DNA of 64,000 nucleotides from Pistricoccus aurantiacus (GCF_007954585.1 NZ_CP042382.1:372001-436000), one strand, 5' to 3'; positions 37,610-45,006 are shown, counted from the stretch's first letter. A program made the numbers and translations. Notes: generated by a model not told the origin, from the letters alone.

Positions 37610-40192
37610 ATGACCCAGGCCAGCGCCTCACACACGCCCATGATGGCGCAGTATCTGAAGATCAAGCGCGAACACCCGGACGTGCTGCTGTTCTATCGCA
37701 TGGGAGACTTCTACGAGCTGTTCTTCGACGATGCCAAGCGCGCCGCCAAGCTGCTGGATATCACCTTGACCCGTCGCGGCCAATCCGCGGGACAGCCGAT
37801 TCCCATGGCCGGGGTGCCCTATCATAGCGCGGAAGGCTATCTGTCGCGGCTGGTCAAGGCGGGAGAATCCGTGGCCATTTGCGAGCAGATCGGCGATCCC
37901 GCTCTGGCCAAGGGGCCGGTGGAGCGCAAGGTCGTGCGTATCGTCACCCCGGGCACCCTGCACGACGAGGCGCTGCTCGACGCCCATCGCGACAACCTGC
38001 TGCTGGCGCTGCATTCCCAGAGCAACTGCTGGGGACTGGCCTGGCTCGAGCTTTCCAGCGGCCGTTTCAGCGTGCTTGAAGTCGAGAGCGAGGCGGAGAT
38101 GCTGTCGGAAGTGCAGCGGCTCAATCCGGCGGAACTGCTGATCAGCGAAGATTCGGAGCCGCTGCAGGCGCTTGGGGGTCGCAGCGGCCTGCGCCGCCAG
38201 AGCGCCTGGCTCTTCGATCACGATTCCGCCACCCGCCTGCTGTGCGATCAGTTCCAGGTGCAGGATCTGCGCGGCTTCGGCTGCGCGCATCTACAGGTGG
38301 CGATCACCGCCGCCGGGGTGCTGATGGAGTACGCCCGGGACACCCAGCGCTCCGCCCTGCCCCACGTCACCGCCATCAGCGTCGAGAATCGCGACGAGGC
38401 GGTGATCATCGACGCCGCCAGCCGGCGCAACCTGGAAATCGATCTCAACCTCTCCGGGAGCACCGACAACACCCTGGCAAGTGTCTTGGACACCACCGCC
38501 ACCGCCATGGGCTCGCGATTGCTCAAGCGCTGGATCAATCGACCCCTGCGCGACCGAACGTTGCTCGGCGCCCGCCAGGGGGCGGTGCAGCTGCTGCTGG
38601 AAAGCGATTCCTTGACTCTTCTGCATGAAACCCTCAAGGCCATCGGTGATATGGAGCGCATTCTCGCCCGGGTCGCCCTGCGCAGCGCCCGGCCCCGGGA
38701 TCTGGCCCGGCTGCGAGATGCCCTGGCGGCGCTGCCCGACCTGCAGGACGAGCTTGCGCACTTCGCCGACGGCACCGCCCTGGACGAACTGCGCCAGCGT
38801 ATCCGGCCTTTTCCCGAGCTGGCGGACATGCTCAGGCGCGCCCTGATGGAGAATCCGCCGGTGGTGATCCGCGACGGCGGCGTGATCGCCGAGGGCTTCG
38901 ATGCGGAACTCGACGACTATCGCGGCCTGGCGGAACACGCCGGGGACTATCTGGTGGAACTCGAGGCCCGAGAGCGTCGGCGCAGCGGCCTGGCGGGGCT
39001 CAAGGTCGGCTATAACCGGGTACATGGCTACTATATCGAGATTCCCCGCGCTCAGGCCAAGGACGTCCCAAGCGACTATATTCGCCGCCAGACCTTGAAG
39101 AACGCGGAGCGATTCATCATTCCGGAGCTCAAGGAATTCGAGGACAAGGCGCTCTCCGCCAGGTCCCGGGCCCTGGCCCGGGAGAAGCTGCTTTATGAAA
39201 GCCTGATCGACAACCTGAACGCGGAGCTTGGTGCCCTGCAGGCAACCAGCCAGGCCCTGGCGACCCTGGACGTGCTGGGCGCCTTCGCCGAACGGGCCCT
39301 GGCGCTGGATTTCGTCAGGCCGAACCTTGTCGAAAGCCCGGGTATTCATATCGAGACGGGACGCCACCCGGTGGTGGAACGGGTAAGCGAGATCCCCTTC
39401 GTACCCAACGACCTGTGCTTCGACGAGCGGCGGCGCATGCTGGTGATCACTGGCCCCAACATGGGCGGCAAGTCCACCTACATGCGCCAGGCGGCGCTGA
39501 TCACCCTGCTTGCCCATACCGGCAGCTTCGTGCCCGCCAGCCGAGCGACCATCGGTCCGGTGGATCGCATCTTCACCCGTATCGGCTCCAGCGACGACCT
39601 GGCCGGTGGGCGCTCCACCTTCATGGTGGAGATGACGGAAACCGCCAATATCCTGCATAACGCCACGGAATATAGCCTGGTGCTGATGGACGAGATCGGC
39701 CGCGGCACCAGCACCTTCGACGGCCTTTCCCTGGCCTGGGCCAGCGCGGAATACCTGACCCAGCGCCGCGCCTTCACCCTGTTCGCGACTCACTACTTCG
39801 AGATGACCGGCCTGACGGATCAGGCGGAAGGCGTGGCCAATGTGCATCTCAGCGCCGCAGAGCACAAGGATGGTATCGTCTTCATGCACCGGGTGGAGGA
39901 AGGGCCGGCGAGTCAAAGCTACGGTCTCCAGGTTGCCCAACTGGCCGGGGTGCCGAAAGCGGTGATCAGCCGAGCGCGGGAAAAGCTCGCGACGCTGGAA
40001 CAGCAGGAAGTCGACCAGGGTCAACACAAGGCAAGGGCACCGCGCCGAGGAAATCCCGCAGCGCCAATGCAAAGTGATCTTTTCGCCAGCGTGCCGCATC
40101 CGCTGGTCGAGGAGCTTGAAACCCTGGAACTGGATGAACTGTCTCCCCGCCAGGCGCTGGATTTGCTCTACCGCTGGCGCAAGACACTTTGA
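37610..40192 (+). CDS. mutS: DNA mismatch repair protein MutS
   Basis: MutS recognises mismatches and starts methyl-directed repair. The 860-residue protein has the mismatch-binding domain motif [19 protein letters not shown] (the Phe-x-Glu wedge is F-Y-E), core and clamp domains, and the ATPase domain with Walker [15 protein letters not shown]. It continues with [18 protein letters not shown], Walker [17 protein letters not shown], and a C-terminal dimerisation tail ending with [17 protein letters not shown]. An inverted repeat (TTTGACGC ... GCGTCAAA, 40188-40233) overlaps the stop and may form a 3' hairpin. Confidence 0.98.
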   Translation: MTQASASHTPMMAQYLKIKREHPDVLLFYRMGDFYELFFDDAKRAAKLLDITLTRRGQSAGQPIPMAGVPYHSAEGYLSRLVKAGESVAICEQIGDPALAKGPVERKVVRIVTPGTLHDEALLDAHRDNLLLALHSQSNCWGLAWLELSSGRFSVLEVESEAEMLSEVQRLNPAELLISEDSEPLQALGGRSGLRRQSAWLFDHDSATRLLCDQFQVQDLRGFGCAHLQVAITAAGVLMEYARDTQRSALPHVTAISVENRDEAVIIDAASRRNLEIDLNLSGSTDNTLASVLDTTATAMGSRLLKRWINRPLRDRTLLGARQGAVQLLLESDSLTLLHETLKAIGDMERILARVALRSARPRDLARLRDALAALPDLQDELAHFADGTALDELRQRIRPFPELADMLRRALMENPPVVIRDGGVIAEGFDAELDDYRGLAEHAGDYLVELEARERRRSGLAGLKVGYNRVHGYYIEIPRAQAKDVPSDYIRRQTLKNAERFIIPELKEFEDKALSARSRALAREKLLYESLIDNLNAELGALQATSQALATLDVLGAFAERALALDFVRPNLVESPGIHIETGRHPVVERVSEIPFVPNDLCFDERRRMLVITGPNMGGKSTYMRQAALITLLAHTGSFVPASRATIGPVDRIFTRIGSSDDLAGGRSTFMVEMTETANILHNATEYSLVLMDEIGRGTSTFDGLSLAWASAEYLTQRRAFTLFATHYFEMTGLTDQAEGVANVHLSAAEHKDGIVFMHRVEEGPASQSYGLQVAQLAGVPKAVISRAREKLATLEQQEVDQGQHKARAPRRGNPAAPMQSDLFASVPHPLVEELETLELDELSPRQALDLLYRWRKTL

Positions 40193-40404
40193 CGCGGCGA
40201 ATCGCTGGAAACTAGCGCCTGACCGGCGTCAAATGGAGTAACACGCTTATAGCGTCAAGCCGCTTGTGACACAGCCCAGCGCATTTTACAATACGCATCA
40301 TTTTTTATGGTTATAAAAAATACTTTTATATACCTTAAAAGAATATAAGTATTAGAGAACATCAGCCCGTTTTAGCATCATCATTTTTACGACCGAGGGA
40401 AGTC
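40193..40404. other. Intergenic region between mutS and fdxA
   Basis: This 212-base stretch contains no gene. Its first part continues the inverted repeat at the mutS stop. The second half (about 40290-40370) is strikingly AT-rich for this chromosome. It includes near-inverted copies of AATACTT and AAGTATT arms around a ten-to-twenty-base centre. The fdxA promoter is probably here, but I cannot pick its elements with confidence. Confidence 0.5.
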
Positions 40405-40728
40405 ATGACGTTCGTTGTCACCGAAAACTGCATCAAGTGCAAATACACCGACTGCGTGGAAGTCTGCCCGGTGGACTGCTTCTATGAAGGTCCCAACTTT
40501 CTGGTCATTCATCCCGACGAATGCATCGACTGCGCCCTCTGCGAACCGGAGTGTCCGGCGGAAGCGATCTTCGCCGAGGATGAATTGCCGGAGAGCCAGC
40601 AGGAATTCATCGAGATCAACGCGGAACTCGCGGAAGAATGGCCGAATATCTCCGAGAAGCAGGATCCCCTGCCGGACGCGGAGGAATGGGATGGCAAGCC
40701 CGGCAAGCGAGAGTTGCTTGAGAGGTAA
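40405..40728 (+). CDS. fdxA: Seven-iron ferredoxin FdxA
   Basis: FdxA carries one [3Fe-4S] and one [4Fe-4S] cluster and acts as an electron carrier. The 107-residue protein [56 protein letters not shown] has the cysteine spacing of this class and the usual C-terminal extension ([32 protein letters not shown]). It is a single gene. A 10-bp stem with a nine-base loop (40735-40763) just after the stop may end the transcript. Confidence 0.97.
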   Translation: MTFVVTENCIKCKYTDCVEVCPVDCFYEGPNFLVIHPDECIDCALCEPECPAEAIFAEDELPESQQEFIEINAELAEEWPNISEKQDPLPDAEEWDGKPGKRELLER

Positions 40729-40734
40729 TGCAAG

Positions 40735-40763
40735 GCTTCGCGGCAGCCTTGGAGCCGCGAAGC
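40735..40763 (+). terminator. Hairpin after fdxA
   Basis: GCTTCGCGGC (40735-40744) pairs with GCCGCGAAGC (40754-40763) around a nine-base loop, seven bases after the fdxA stop codon. No T run follows, so it is a possible rho-independent terminator of poor quality or an mRNA end-protecting hairpin. It separates fdxA from the convergent toxin gene. Confidence 0.45.
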
Positions 40764-40802
40764 AGTGTTAAAACTGGCCGACGACAGCGCCTGATCAAAT
40801 GA

Positions 40803-41084
40803 CTACCGCTCATCTTCCAGACCATGCCATATCCGGAGAATGATGATGGCGCTGGCATGCACTGAATAGCGAACAACGTACTTGTCAAACACCATGTCTC
40901 GGACTGACTCCGGCACCGGCGCCAATTCAACCGGTGCTCCCAATTTGGGAAAATCCGGTAGCAACTCGATTTTAGTCACCAGCTTCGCGGCGACTCTGGC
41001 AGCCGCGGAAGGATGGTGGACTGCGATGAACTCCCTGAGGCGCTTCAAATCTTCAATGGCTTCATCCGTGTAAACCAGTTTCAC
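40803..41084 (-). CDS. RelE/ParE-family toxin
   Basis: The 93-residue protein MKLVYTDEAIEDLKRLREFIA has the ParE/RelE fold pattern: an N-terminal strand and two helices (AIEDLKRLREFIAVHHPSAAARVAAKLVTKIELLPDFPKLGAPV), then strands (MVFDKYVVRYSVHASAIIILRIWHGLEDE). The closing R-x-W-H-G-x-x-D is the family signature. Family members poison gyrase (ParE) or cut mRNA (RelE); the sequence resembles ParE more. Its start overlaps the antitoxin stop by ATGA, as expected in a toxin-antitoxin operon. Confidence 0.9.
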   Translation of the reverse strand: MKLVYTDEAIEDLKRLREFIAVHHPSAAARVAAKLVTKIELLPDFPKLGAPVELAPVPESVRDMVFDKYVVRYSVHASAIIILRIWHGLEDER

Positions 41085-41353
41085 CTACCTGACTCCGGCG
41101 CGTCCCGCTCGTTATCGGCTCCCCAGCTATTGAGCCAATCCTGCACCTCGCCGGCGTCGACGACTTTTCCCTGAGCGGCAGACTCCATCGCCTCTAACGT
41201 TTGTTGCCAACGCTCCTGCTCGCGCTGCTGCTTTTCAATGTATTCCGACAATGCCTGATTGATCACCCAGCCCTTGCTCCGGTGGAGCCTGCTAGCGATT
41301 GCCTCGAGATGTTGCTCAACCTCTGCCTGAAGACGAACTGTGGTGACACTCAT
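41081..41353 (-). CDS. Ribbon-helix-helix (CopG/ParD-like) antitoxin
   Basis: The 90-residue protein MSVTTVRLQAEVEQHLEAIASRLHRSKGWVINQALSEYIEKQQREQ has the ribbon (TTVRL) and two helices of a CopG/ParD-type DNA-binding domain. A charged C-terminal part that would bind the toxin follows. It is upstream of and overlaps the ParE-like gene by four bases. The ATG at 41353 is used; a GTG at 41356 is also possible. A 23-base dyad upstream is the likely operator. Confidence 0.88.
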   Translation of the reverse strand: MSVTTVRLQAEVEQHLEAIASRLHRSKGWVINQALSEYIEKQQREQERWQQTLEAMESAAQGKVVDAGEVQDWLNSWGADNERDAPESGR

Positions 41354-41375
41354 CACAATACCCTCGAATTCGATG

Positions 41376-41398
41376 ACTACACTGTATTACAGCATAGT
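41376..41398. promoter_or_regulatory. Operator-like dyad of the ParD/ParE-like module
   Basis: ACTACACTGTATTACAGCATAGT is centred on 41387, with CTGTA/TACAG and ACTA/TAGT inverted arms and two mismatches per half. It lies 23 bases upstream of the antitoxin start, where ribbon-helix-helix antitoxins bind to repress their own operon. CTGT and ACAG are only three bases apart, so this is not an SOS box. Confidence 0.5.
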
Positions 41399-41495
41399 CG
41401 ACAAGGGTGTGCCAAAGACTCGAGGCTAAGCGAGCAAAAGTTAACGGAGCGTAGCTGGGCCTGCTCTATTGTCTTGTTATGCCCGCTTGCGTATC

Positions 41496-41518
41496 ATTGT
41501 ACAATCACTTTGTACAAA
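41496..41518 (+). promoter_or_regulatory. TGTACA-type operator of the Phd/VapC module
   Basis: Two palindromic TTGTACAA-like sites (TGTACA at 41498-41503 and 41511-41516) lie 13 bases apart, centre to centre, 19 bases before the antitoxin start. YefM/Phd-type antitoxins are known to bind paired TGTACA cores with about one helical turn between them, so this is a likely autoregulatory site. Confidence 0.6.
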
Positions 41519-41534
41519 AAAGAGATTACTGAAC

Positions 41535-41765
41535 ATGCTAACTGTCAATATTAGCGATCTCAGAGCCAACCTATTGAAATATCTTGAAAAGGCTAGCCAC
41601 GGCGAGCAAATTACCGTTACCACCAACGGTAGAGTTTTAGCCACTATCGCTCCTCCAACAGACAAGAAAGCGCTGGCGAAGAAACGGCTGAGCGAACTCT
41701 CTGCTACTGCCAAAATCAATGATGTAACTAGCCCACTGGACAACCAATGGGATGCAATGCTGTGA
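41535..41765 (+). CDS. Phd/YefM-family antitoxin
   Basis: The 76-residue protein MLTVNISDLRANLLKYLEKAS has the Phd/YefM DNA-binding fold (ISDLRANLLKYLEKASHGEQITVTTNGRVLATIAPP). A disordered tail (KALAKKRLSELSATAKINDVTSPLDNQWDAML) follows that would wrap the toxin. It is coupled to the PIN-domain toxin, with overlapping ends. The start at 41535 is preferred to one at 41469 because it fits the family and lies after the operator. Confidence 0.88.
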   Translation: MLTVNISDLRANLLKYLEKASHGEQITVTTNGRVLATIAPPTDKKALAKKRLSELSATAKINDVTSPLDNQWDAML

Positions 41766-42157
41766 TTTTACTCGACACCTGTGCAATCGTTTGGGACGCT
41801 CTTGACAAAGCCAGGTTGACTGATAAGGCCAAAGCTGCAATCGCAAAAGCAGATGAGCACAACGCCCTGATAATTTCCGATATTTCGATATGGGAAATAT
41901 CAATGCTTATCAAGCGTTCTCGCATTGAAGTTGCAACTAGCGCAGCAAATTTCGTGAACCTATTTCTAGAATCTCGCAATATATCCGTTGTTTCCATTTC
42001 TCCAGAAATTGCGGAACTTTCAACCAACCTTGACTCCCAAATCAACAACGATCCCGCAGATCGGATTATTGCAGCGACTTCAATTATTTATAACGCGCAA
42101 CTCATTACAGCCGATTCGAACCTGCGCCAATCCACCCTCATTGACACGATCTGGTGA
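41747..42157 (+). CDS. PIN-domain VapC-family toxin
   Basis: VapC toxins are Mg2+-dependent ribonucleases, often cutting tRNA or rRNA loops. The protein (136 residues from ATG 41747, or 131 from a GTG at 41762 that overlaps the antitoxin stop as GTGA) has the four acidic PIN residues in place: VILLDTCAIVWDAL, ISIWEISMLI, NNDPADRIIAATS, and LITADSNLRQ. It is downstream of the Phd-type antitoxin. The base composition is AT-rich compared with fdxA or mutS, which suggests acquisition. Confidence 0.9.
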   Translation: MGCNAVILLDTCAIVWDALDKARLTDKAKAAIAKADEHNALIISDISIWEISMLIKRSRIEVATSAANFVNLFLESRNISVVSISPEIAELSTNLDSQINNDPADRIIAATSIIYNAQLITADSNLRQSTLIDTIW

Positions 42158-42249
42158 AGTATAACGCCTTACATCATTCTCTCTTTTTCTTCACATACCG
42201 GCAATTAAGCGGTCTTAATTTTCTGTATCGTCAGTAATTATATTGGCCT

Positions 42250-42315
42250 TTAACCATTCCCACGGTTTTTCCATTCCTTCAACGCGAGAGGTAGAAACTT
42301 GAGCTTATAGGTCAT
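42250..42315 (-). pseudogene. Truncated RelE/StbE-type toxin remnant
   Basis: Directly after the orphan antitoxin, an ATG at 42315 overlaps its final codons. It reads MTYKLKFLPLALKEWKNRGNG and then stops at 42250. The first 16 residues match the standard opening of StbE/RelE toxins. The rest of the about 85-residue toxin is missing, but a short downstream frame at 42187-42170 reads KRENDV, like the toxin C-terminal GKREN-x-D-V motif. This is a toxin gene with an internal deletion, too short to appear as a normal ORF. What is left cannot form the nuclease fold. Confidence 0.7.
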
Positions 42316-42556
42316 CCAAGGACACCGATACCGCCTGCTCCTTGTCTCCTAGACGCTCCTCAACCAGCTTGGCGAGTTCGTAATCCTCAATTATATCCAT
42401 CAATGCCTCGTAGGTATCTGCTGGAATCAGGTAAGCAGCCAGCTTGTTGTGGTTCAAAACTGAAATTGGCGAACCACTGGCCTGAGAGAGCAGCGCGGAC
42501 GGATTCTTCTTTAATTCTGAAATGGTTACGGAAAAGTCAGCAAGAACTTGGCGCAT
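42305..42556 (-). CDS. Orphan StbD/Phd-type antitoxin
   Basis: The 83-residue protein MRQVLADFSVTISELKKNPSALLSQASGSPISVLNHNKLAAYLIPADTYEALMDIIEDYEL is a Phd/YefM (StbD-like) antitoxin, complete and without frameshift. Its partner toxin immediately downstream is broken, so it is a solitary antitoxin. The start at 42556 follows from family alignment. An inverted-repeat-rich region just upstream is a probable self-operator. Confidence 0.85.
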   Translation of the reverse strand: MRQVLADFSVTISELKKNPSALLSQASGSPISVLNHNKLAAYLIPADTYEALMDIIEDYELAKLVEERLGDKEQAVSVSLDDL

Positions 42557-42557
42557 A

Positions 42558-42589
42558 AAGCCCCCTATTAGGGCCAATATTTAGGGCTT
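42558..42589. promoter_or_regulatory. Inverted repeats upstream of the orphan antitoxin
   Basis: AAGCCC (42558-42563) and GGGCTT (42584-42589) are inverted arms enclosing the perfect dyad CCCTA-T-TAGGG (42563-42573). They sit one base upstream of the antitoxin start, where Phd/YefM antitoxins bind. An autoregulatory operator is the simplest reading. Confidence 0.45.
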
Positions 42590-42685
42590 ATTATAGGTCA
42601 TATTTTACCGCTCCTTTGTTCCCTCGTGGGGCGGCATAGCGCCGCGCTCTGCGGAAATCTGTCCGACAGTAGCGCCTTTTTAGCA

Positions 42686-43473
42686 TTACCTTTTTCTTTG
42701 CCCGACAAAAAACAGATTCTTGGTTCTCTTTGGAAACTCGTCTTCTTTGTAAAGTTTCATGATGTCCTTCGCTATAACCTTATCGAGAGCAGAAAAATGA
42801 CGATATAAAGTCGTACTATAGGTTAGAACTTCAACTTTCTTTGAATATTTAAACCCCTCAACTGTCCGTATGTTTGGGTTCGTGGGCAACTTGCATCTTA
42901 CAATGGATTCGCTCCCATGAGGAATGACATCTGCGTATACACGACTGTCTGCTGGTGTGTAATGAATAAAGCAATCTCTATAATCCTTGAATCGATTTAC
43001 CCATCGTTCTTTTGCTTTCCGAAGGGCATTAACTGGTCCTTCAAGTTGTTTTTTTGCACATAGCTTGTTGAATGACACGGGAGCTTGATCAGCGAATGAC
43101 ACTCCAACCATTCTAGCCATTAAATCGAGAGCAGCACTAAGAGCCATGAGGTATGCCTCAAAATCCCAATAAATTTGATGCGTTATTGAGTTTGAAATGC
43201 CCATCCTTAAGCTAGAATATCCATTTTCACTAGCGTTTTTTTAATAATATTTCGAATAATTGAGTACTTTTCATGAATACTCTTCAACCTAAACTCTGCA
43301 TGGTTAAGATGATACCTATAGAAACGAGGGTACTCTCTTGCAAACCAGTAGAACTCGAATAACTCATCATCGTCGTCATCCTCATAAATCTCGCACCTTA
43401 TTTTATCTAGTGTCTTAACCAGTGCAGGAGAGAATTTTGAGAACTCAGGTAAGTTTGGTATTACGATTTCTAT
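42686..43473 (-). pseudogene. Accessory protein with R-x4-H (HEPN-like) motif, split by a frameshift and lacking a normal start codon
   Basis: Two adjacent minus-strand frames read as one protein of about 262 residues. The first (43473 to 43207) reads EIVIPNLPEFSKFSPALVK and on through EYPRFYRYHLNHAEFRLKSI, ending just past a run of seven A at 43242-43236. The second is open from that same run (reading KNASENGYSSLRMGISNS) to the stop at 42686. One extra A would join them without loss. The second part has helices (DFEAYLMALSAALDLMARMVGVSF) and KDYRDCFIHYTP, which fits the R-x4-H ribonuclease motif of HEPN domains. In frame, the position six bases after AAGGAG is ATA, not ATG. I do not recognise a named family, and the HEPN call is from the motif and helical pattern only. 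Confidence 0.6.
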
Positions 43474-43497
43474 GACATACTCCTTGTGATGCTAATG

Positions 43498-43556
43498 CCG
43501 CCGTAACCGGCGGGAAAACCGCGTAGCGGTTTGTAGGTTCAGCCCACGAAGTGGGC
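43498..43556. repeat. Three tandem hairpins between the ATPase gene and the split gene
   Basis: CCGCCG-taac-CGGCGG (43498-43513), AAACCGC-gta-GCGGTTT (43516-43532) and GCCCAC-gaa-GTGGGC (43542-43556) are three perfect stems of 6, 7 and 6 bp with three- or four-base loops, in a row and on either strand. They fill the 94-base gap after the ATPase stop. They could end or process the ATPase message, be a REP-like element, or form a small structured RNA. Confidence 0.6.
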
Positions 43557-43572
43557 GACGGTTGACAGCTTT

Positions 43573-45006
43573 GTTGTACGTCATTGGCGCTGCAAGAATC
43601 CCGCTAATTGTGCATGCCGCCTGAGAGTAATTTTGACCTGATCCTTGATTGAGGATGGCATTGTATTTTCGGATGCGAAAACTTTAAGCTCGATAATTCG
43701 ACGCTTTTCGCCCGCCTGTGTTGGCTCCACGAACACATCTGCACGCACGGAACCATATTCAGTGCGTATCGGTACTTCGTGTTCCGCATCAAGATTCAGA
43801 GCACGCAATATTTTCGCCAAACGTTTCCCGATTAGTGTTGGGCTCGTTGTGACCGTCTCGTACCAAGCTTTTGCATCATCAGCCCGCTGTGATTCACGTT
43901 CACGCATTGGAGCATAATCGTATGAGTTCCAATTACCGGATACCAAGTGGAAGAAGTGAGTGTTTCTAAACCGTTCAAGGTTTGCTGCAGCAAGTTGACG
44001 ATCGTCATTGCCAAGATCAAGGCAGAGCTTATGTAGGTCGGCTGCTCGAATTGGTATCAACCGAAAATCAAAATATAGACGTGCACGGTTGAACTCACGG
44101 AGTGGCAGCGTCCTTCGATCGTCGTCATTTAACTCAGTGTGCCAGGCGTCCCAGTTCAGTCGATAACCGGCGCGTGCCCGAGTGAATTGCGCCACTCGTT
44201 GACTTCGAGTCGAATCAGCCACAGGCCATAGCAGAATAACCTGATACTCAGATAGATTTTGTAGAGGTTCAATATGCTCAGCTAGAGAATCACCTACTGA
44301 TAGAATTGTGCGCCCTAGAGTATCCGCACCACGCGCAATTTGGCGAATATCATCTTCAATCACGCCAAAGTCTGCTAATGGGGTTTCGCTGTTATGAAAA
44401 GAAAACGTCTCTTCAACGATCTGTGGCCACTCTTCTTTGGCGGGGCCGAGAACCTCAAAATTCTCATTAGCCAAAAGCCGCCTATTTCGAGTTGTTGCCC
44501 TGACCAATTGTTGTTGGAACTCGCTGCTCGTAGTAAGCCAAATGAAGACAATGAGTTCGCCGGCCAACTCCGCGCGGTCAAGTAGGCTCAAGTGTTCGAC
44601 GAACTGCGTGGGAATTCTTTCTTTCCCTTCAACGTTTTCCTCATACTGGTCGACAATAGCAACCAACAAGCGTTTATCTGTATGTTGTCTCTCTTTACGA
44701 ACCCTCTGCAACAGAGCTGGAGACCCCTCAATTTCATCGCGAGATAGAACAAACGCACATACATCGGGCATATGCGTACCAAGCTCACGAGTTGCGCAGC
44801 TCTTTCCTACTCCACTCTCCCCATAGATAGGCAAAAAGCGAATGCCACCACTTATGGTCATCGACCTATAGGCACGATCGATCTGAGAAATCAAATCTCG
44901 ATTCGGAATCAGCCGACCACGGAAAGCTTCATCGAGATCTTCGTATCGGGCTGGAAGGGAAACTGGCATATCAGGAATTTACCTCTGGTAGTTTATGACG
45001 TACAAC
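43573..45006. repeat. 11-bp inverted repeat bracketing the ATPase gene
   Basis: GTTGTACGTCA (43573-43583, including the stop codon of the ATPase gene) and TGACGTACAAC (44996-45006, 27 bases upstream of its start) are perfect inverted copies. An AGCT beyond each arm extends the match with a two-base offset. The pair encloses only this gene. It may mark the ends of an inserted unit, but no target duplication was seen. Confidence 0.5.
43581..44969 (-). CDS. P-loop ATPase with C-terminal PD-(D/E)XK nuclease-like domain
   Basis: The 462-residue protein is not one I can name. It has Walker A GESGVGKSCATRE (residues 50-62, K56) and a Walker B-like strand LLVAIVDQYEEN (D107). A helical middle follows, rich in aromatic and charged residues. 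Its last 60 residues read VRADVFV (D411) then RRIIELKVF (E427-x-K429), followed by a Lys/Gln helix (KDQVKITLRRHAQ). This is the order of a PD-(D/E)XK nuclease active site. An ATPase coupled to such a nuclease is a recurring design in anti-phage systems. The gene is AT-richer than the core genes around it and sits in a toxin-antitoxin/IS block. A defence role is inference. Confidence 0.7.
   Translation of the reverse strand: MPVSLPARYEDLDEAFRGRLIPNRDLISQIDRAYRSMTISGGIRFLPIYGESGVGKSCATRELGTHMPDVCAFVLSRDEIEGSPALLQRVRKERQHTDKRLLVAIVDQYEENVEGKERIPTQFVEHLSLLDRAELAGELIVFIWLTTSSEFQQQLVRATTRNRRLLANENFEVLGPAKEEWPQIVEETFSFHNSETPLADFGVIEDDIRQIARGADTLGRTILSVGDSLAEHIEPLQNLSEYQVILLWPVADSTRSQRVAQFTRARAGYRLNWDAWHTELNDDDRRTLPLREFNRARLYFDFRLIPIRAADLHKLCLDLGNDDRQLAAANLERFRNTHFFHLVSGNWNSYDYAPMRERESQRADDAKAWYETVTTSPTLIGKRLAKILRALNLDAEHEVPIRTEYGSVRADVFVEPTQAGEKRRIIELKVFASENTMPSSIKDQVKITLRRHAQLAGFLQRQ

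Noticed and set aside
38291-40099. 602-residue open frame opposite mutS
   Set aside because: It is antisense to the conserved core and ATPase domains of mutS, with no start signal or domain.
41376-41398. SOS box upstream of the ParD-like gene
   Set aside because: It has CTGT and ACAG but spaced by three bases instead of eight, so it does not fit LexA.
42158-42304. Intact RelE-type toxin after the orphan antitoxin
   Set aside because: Only a 21-codon start and a short KRENDV stub remain; the body of the toxin is missing.
43487-43580. Integron attC-like recombination site after the ATPase gene
   Set aside because: The hairpins and the GTTGTAC at the edge suggested it, but no GTTRRRY core with its inverted partner can be placed, and no integrase is present.
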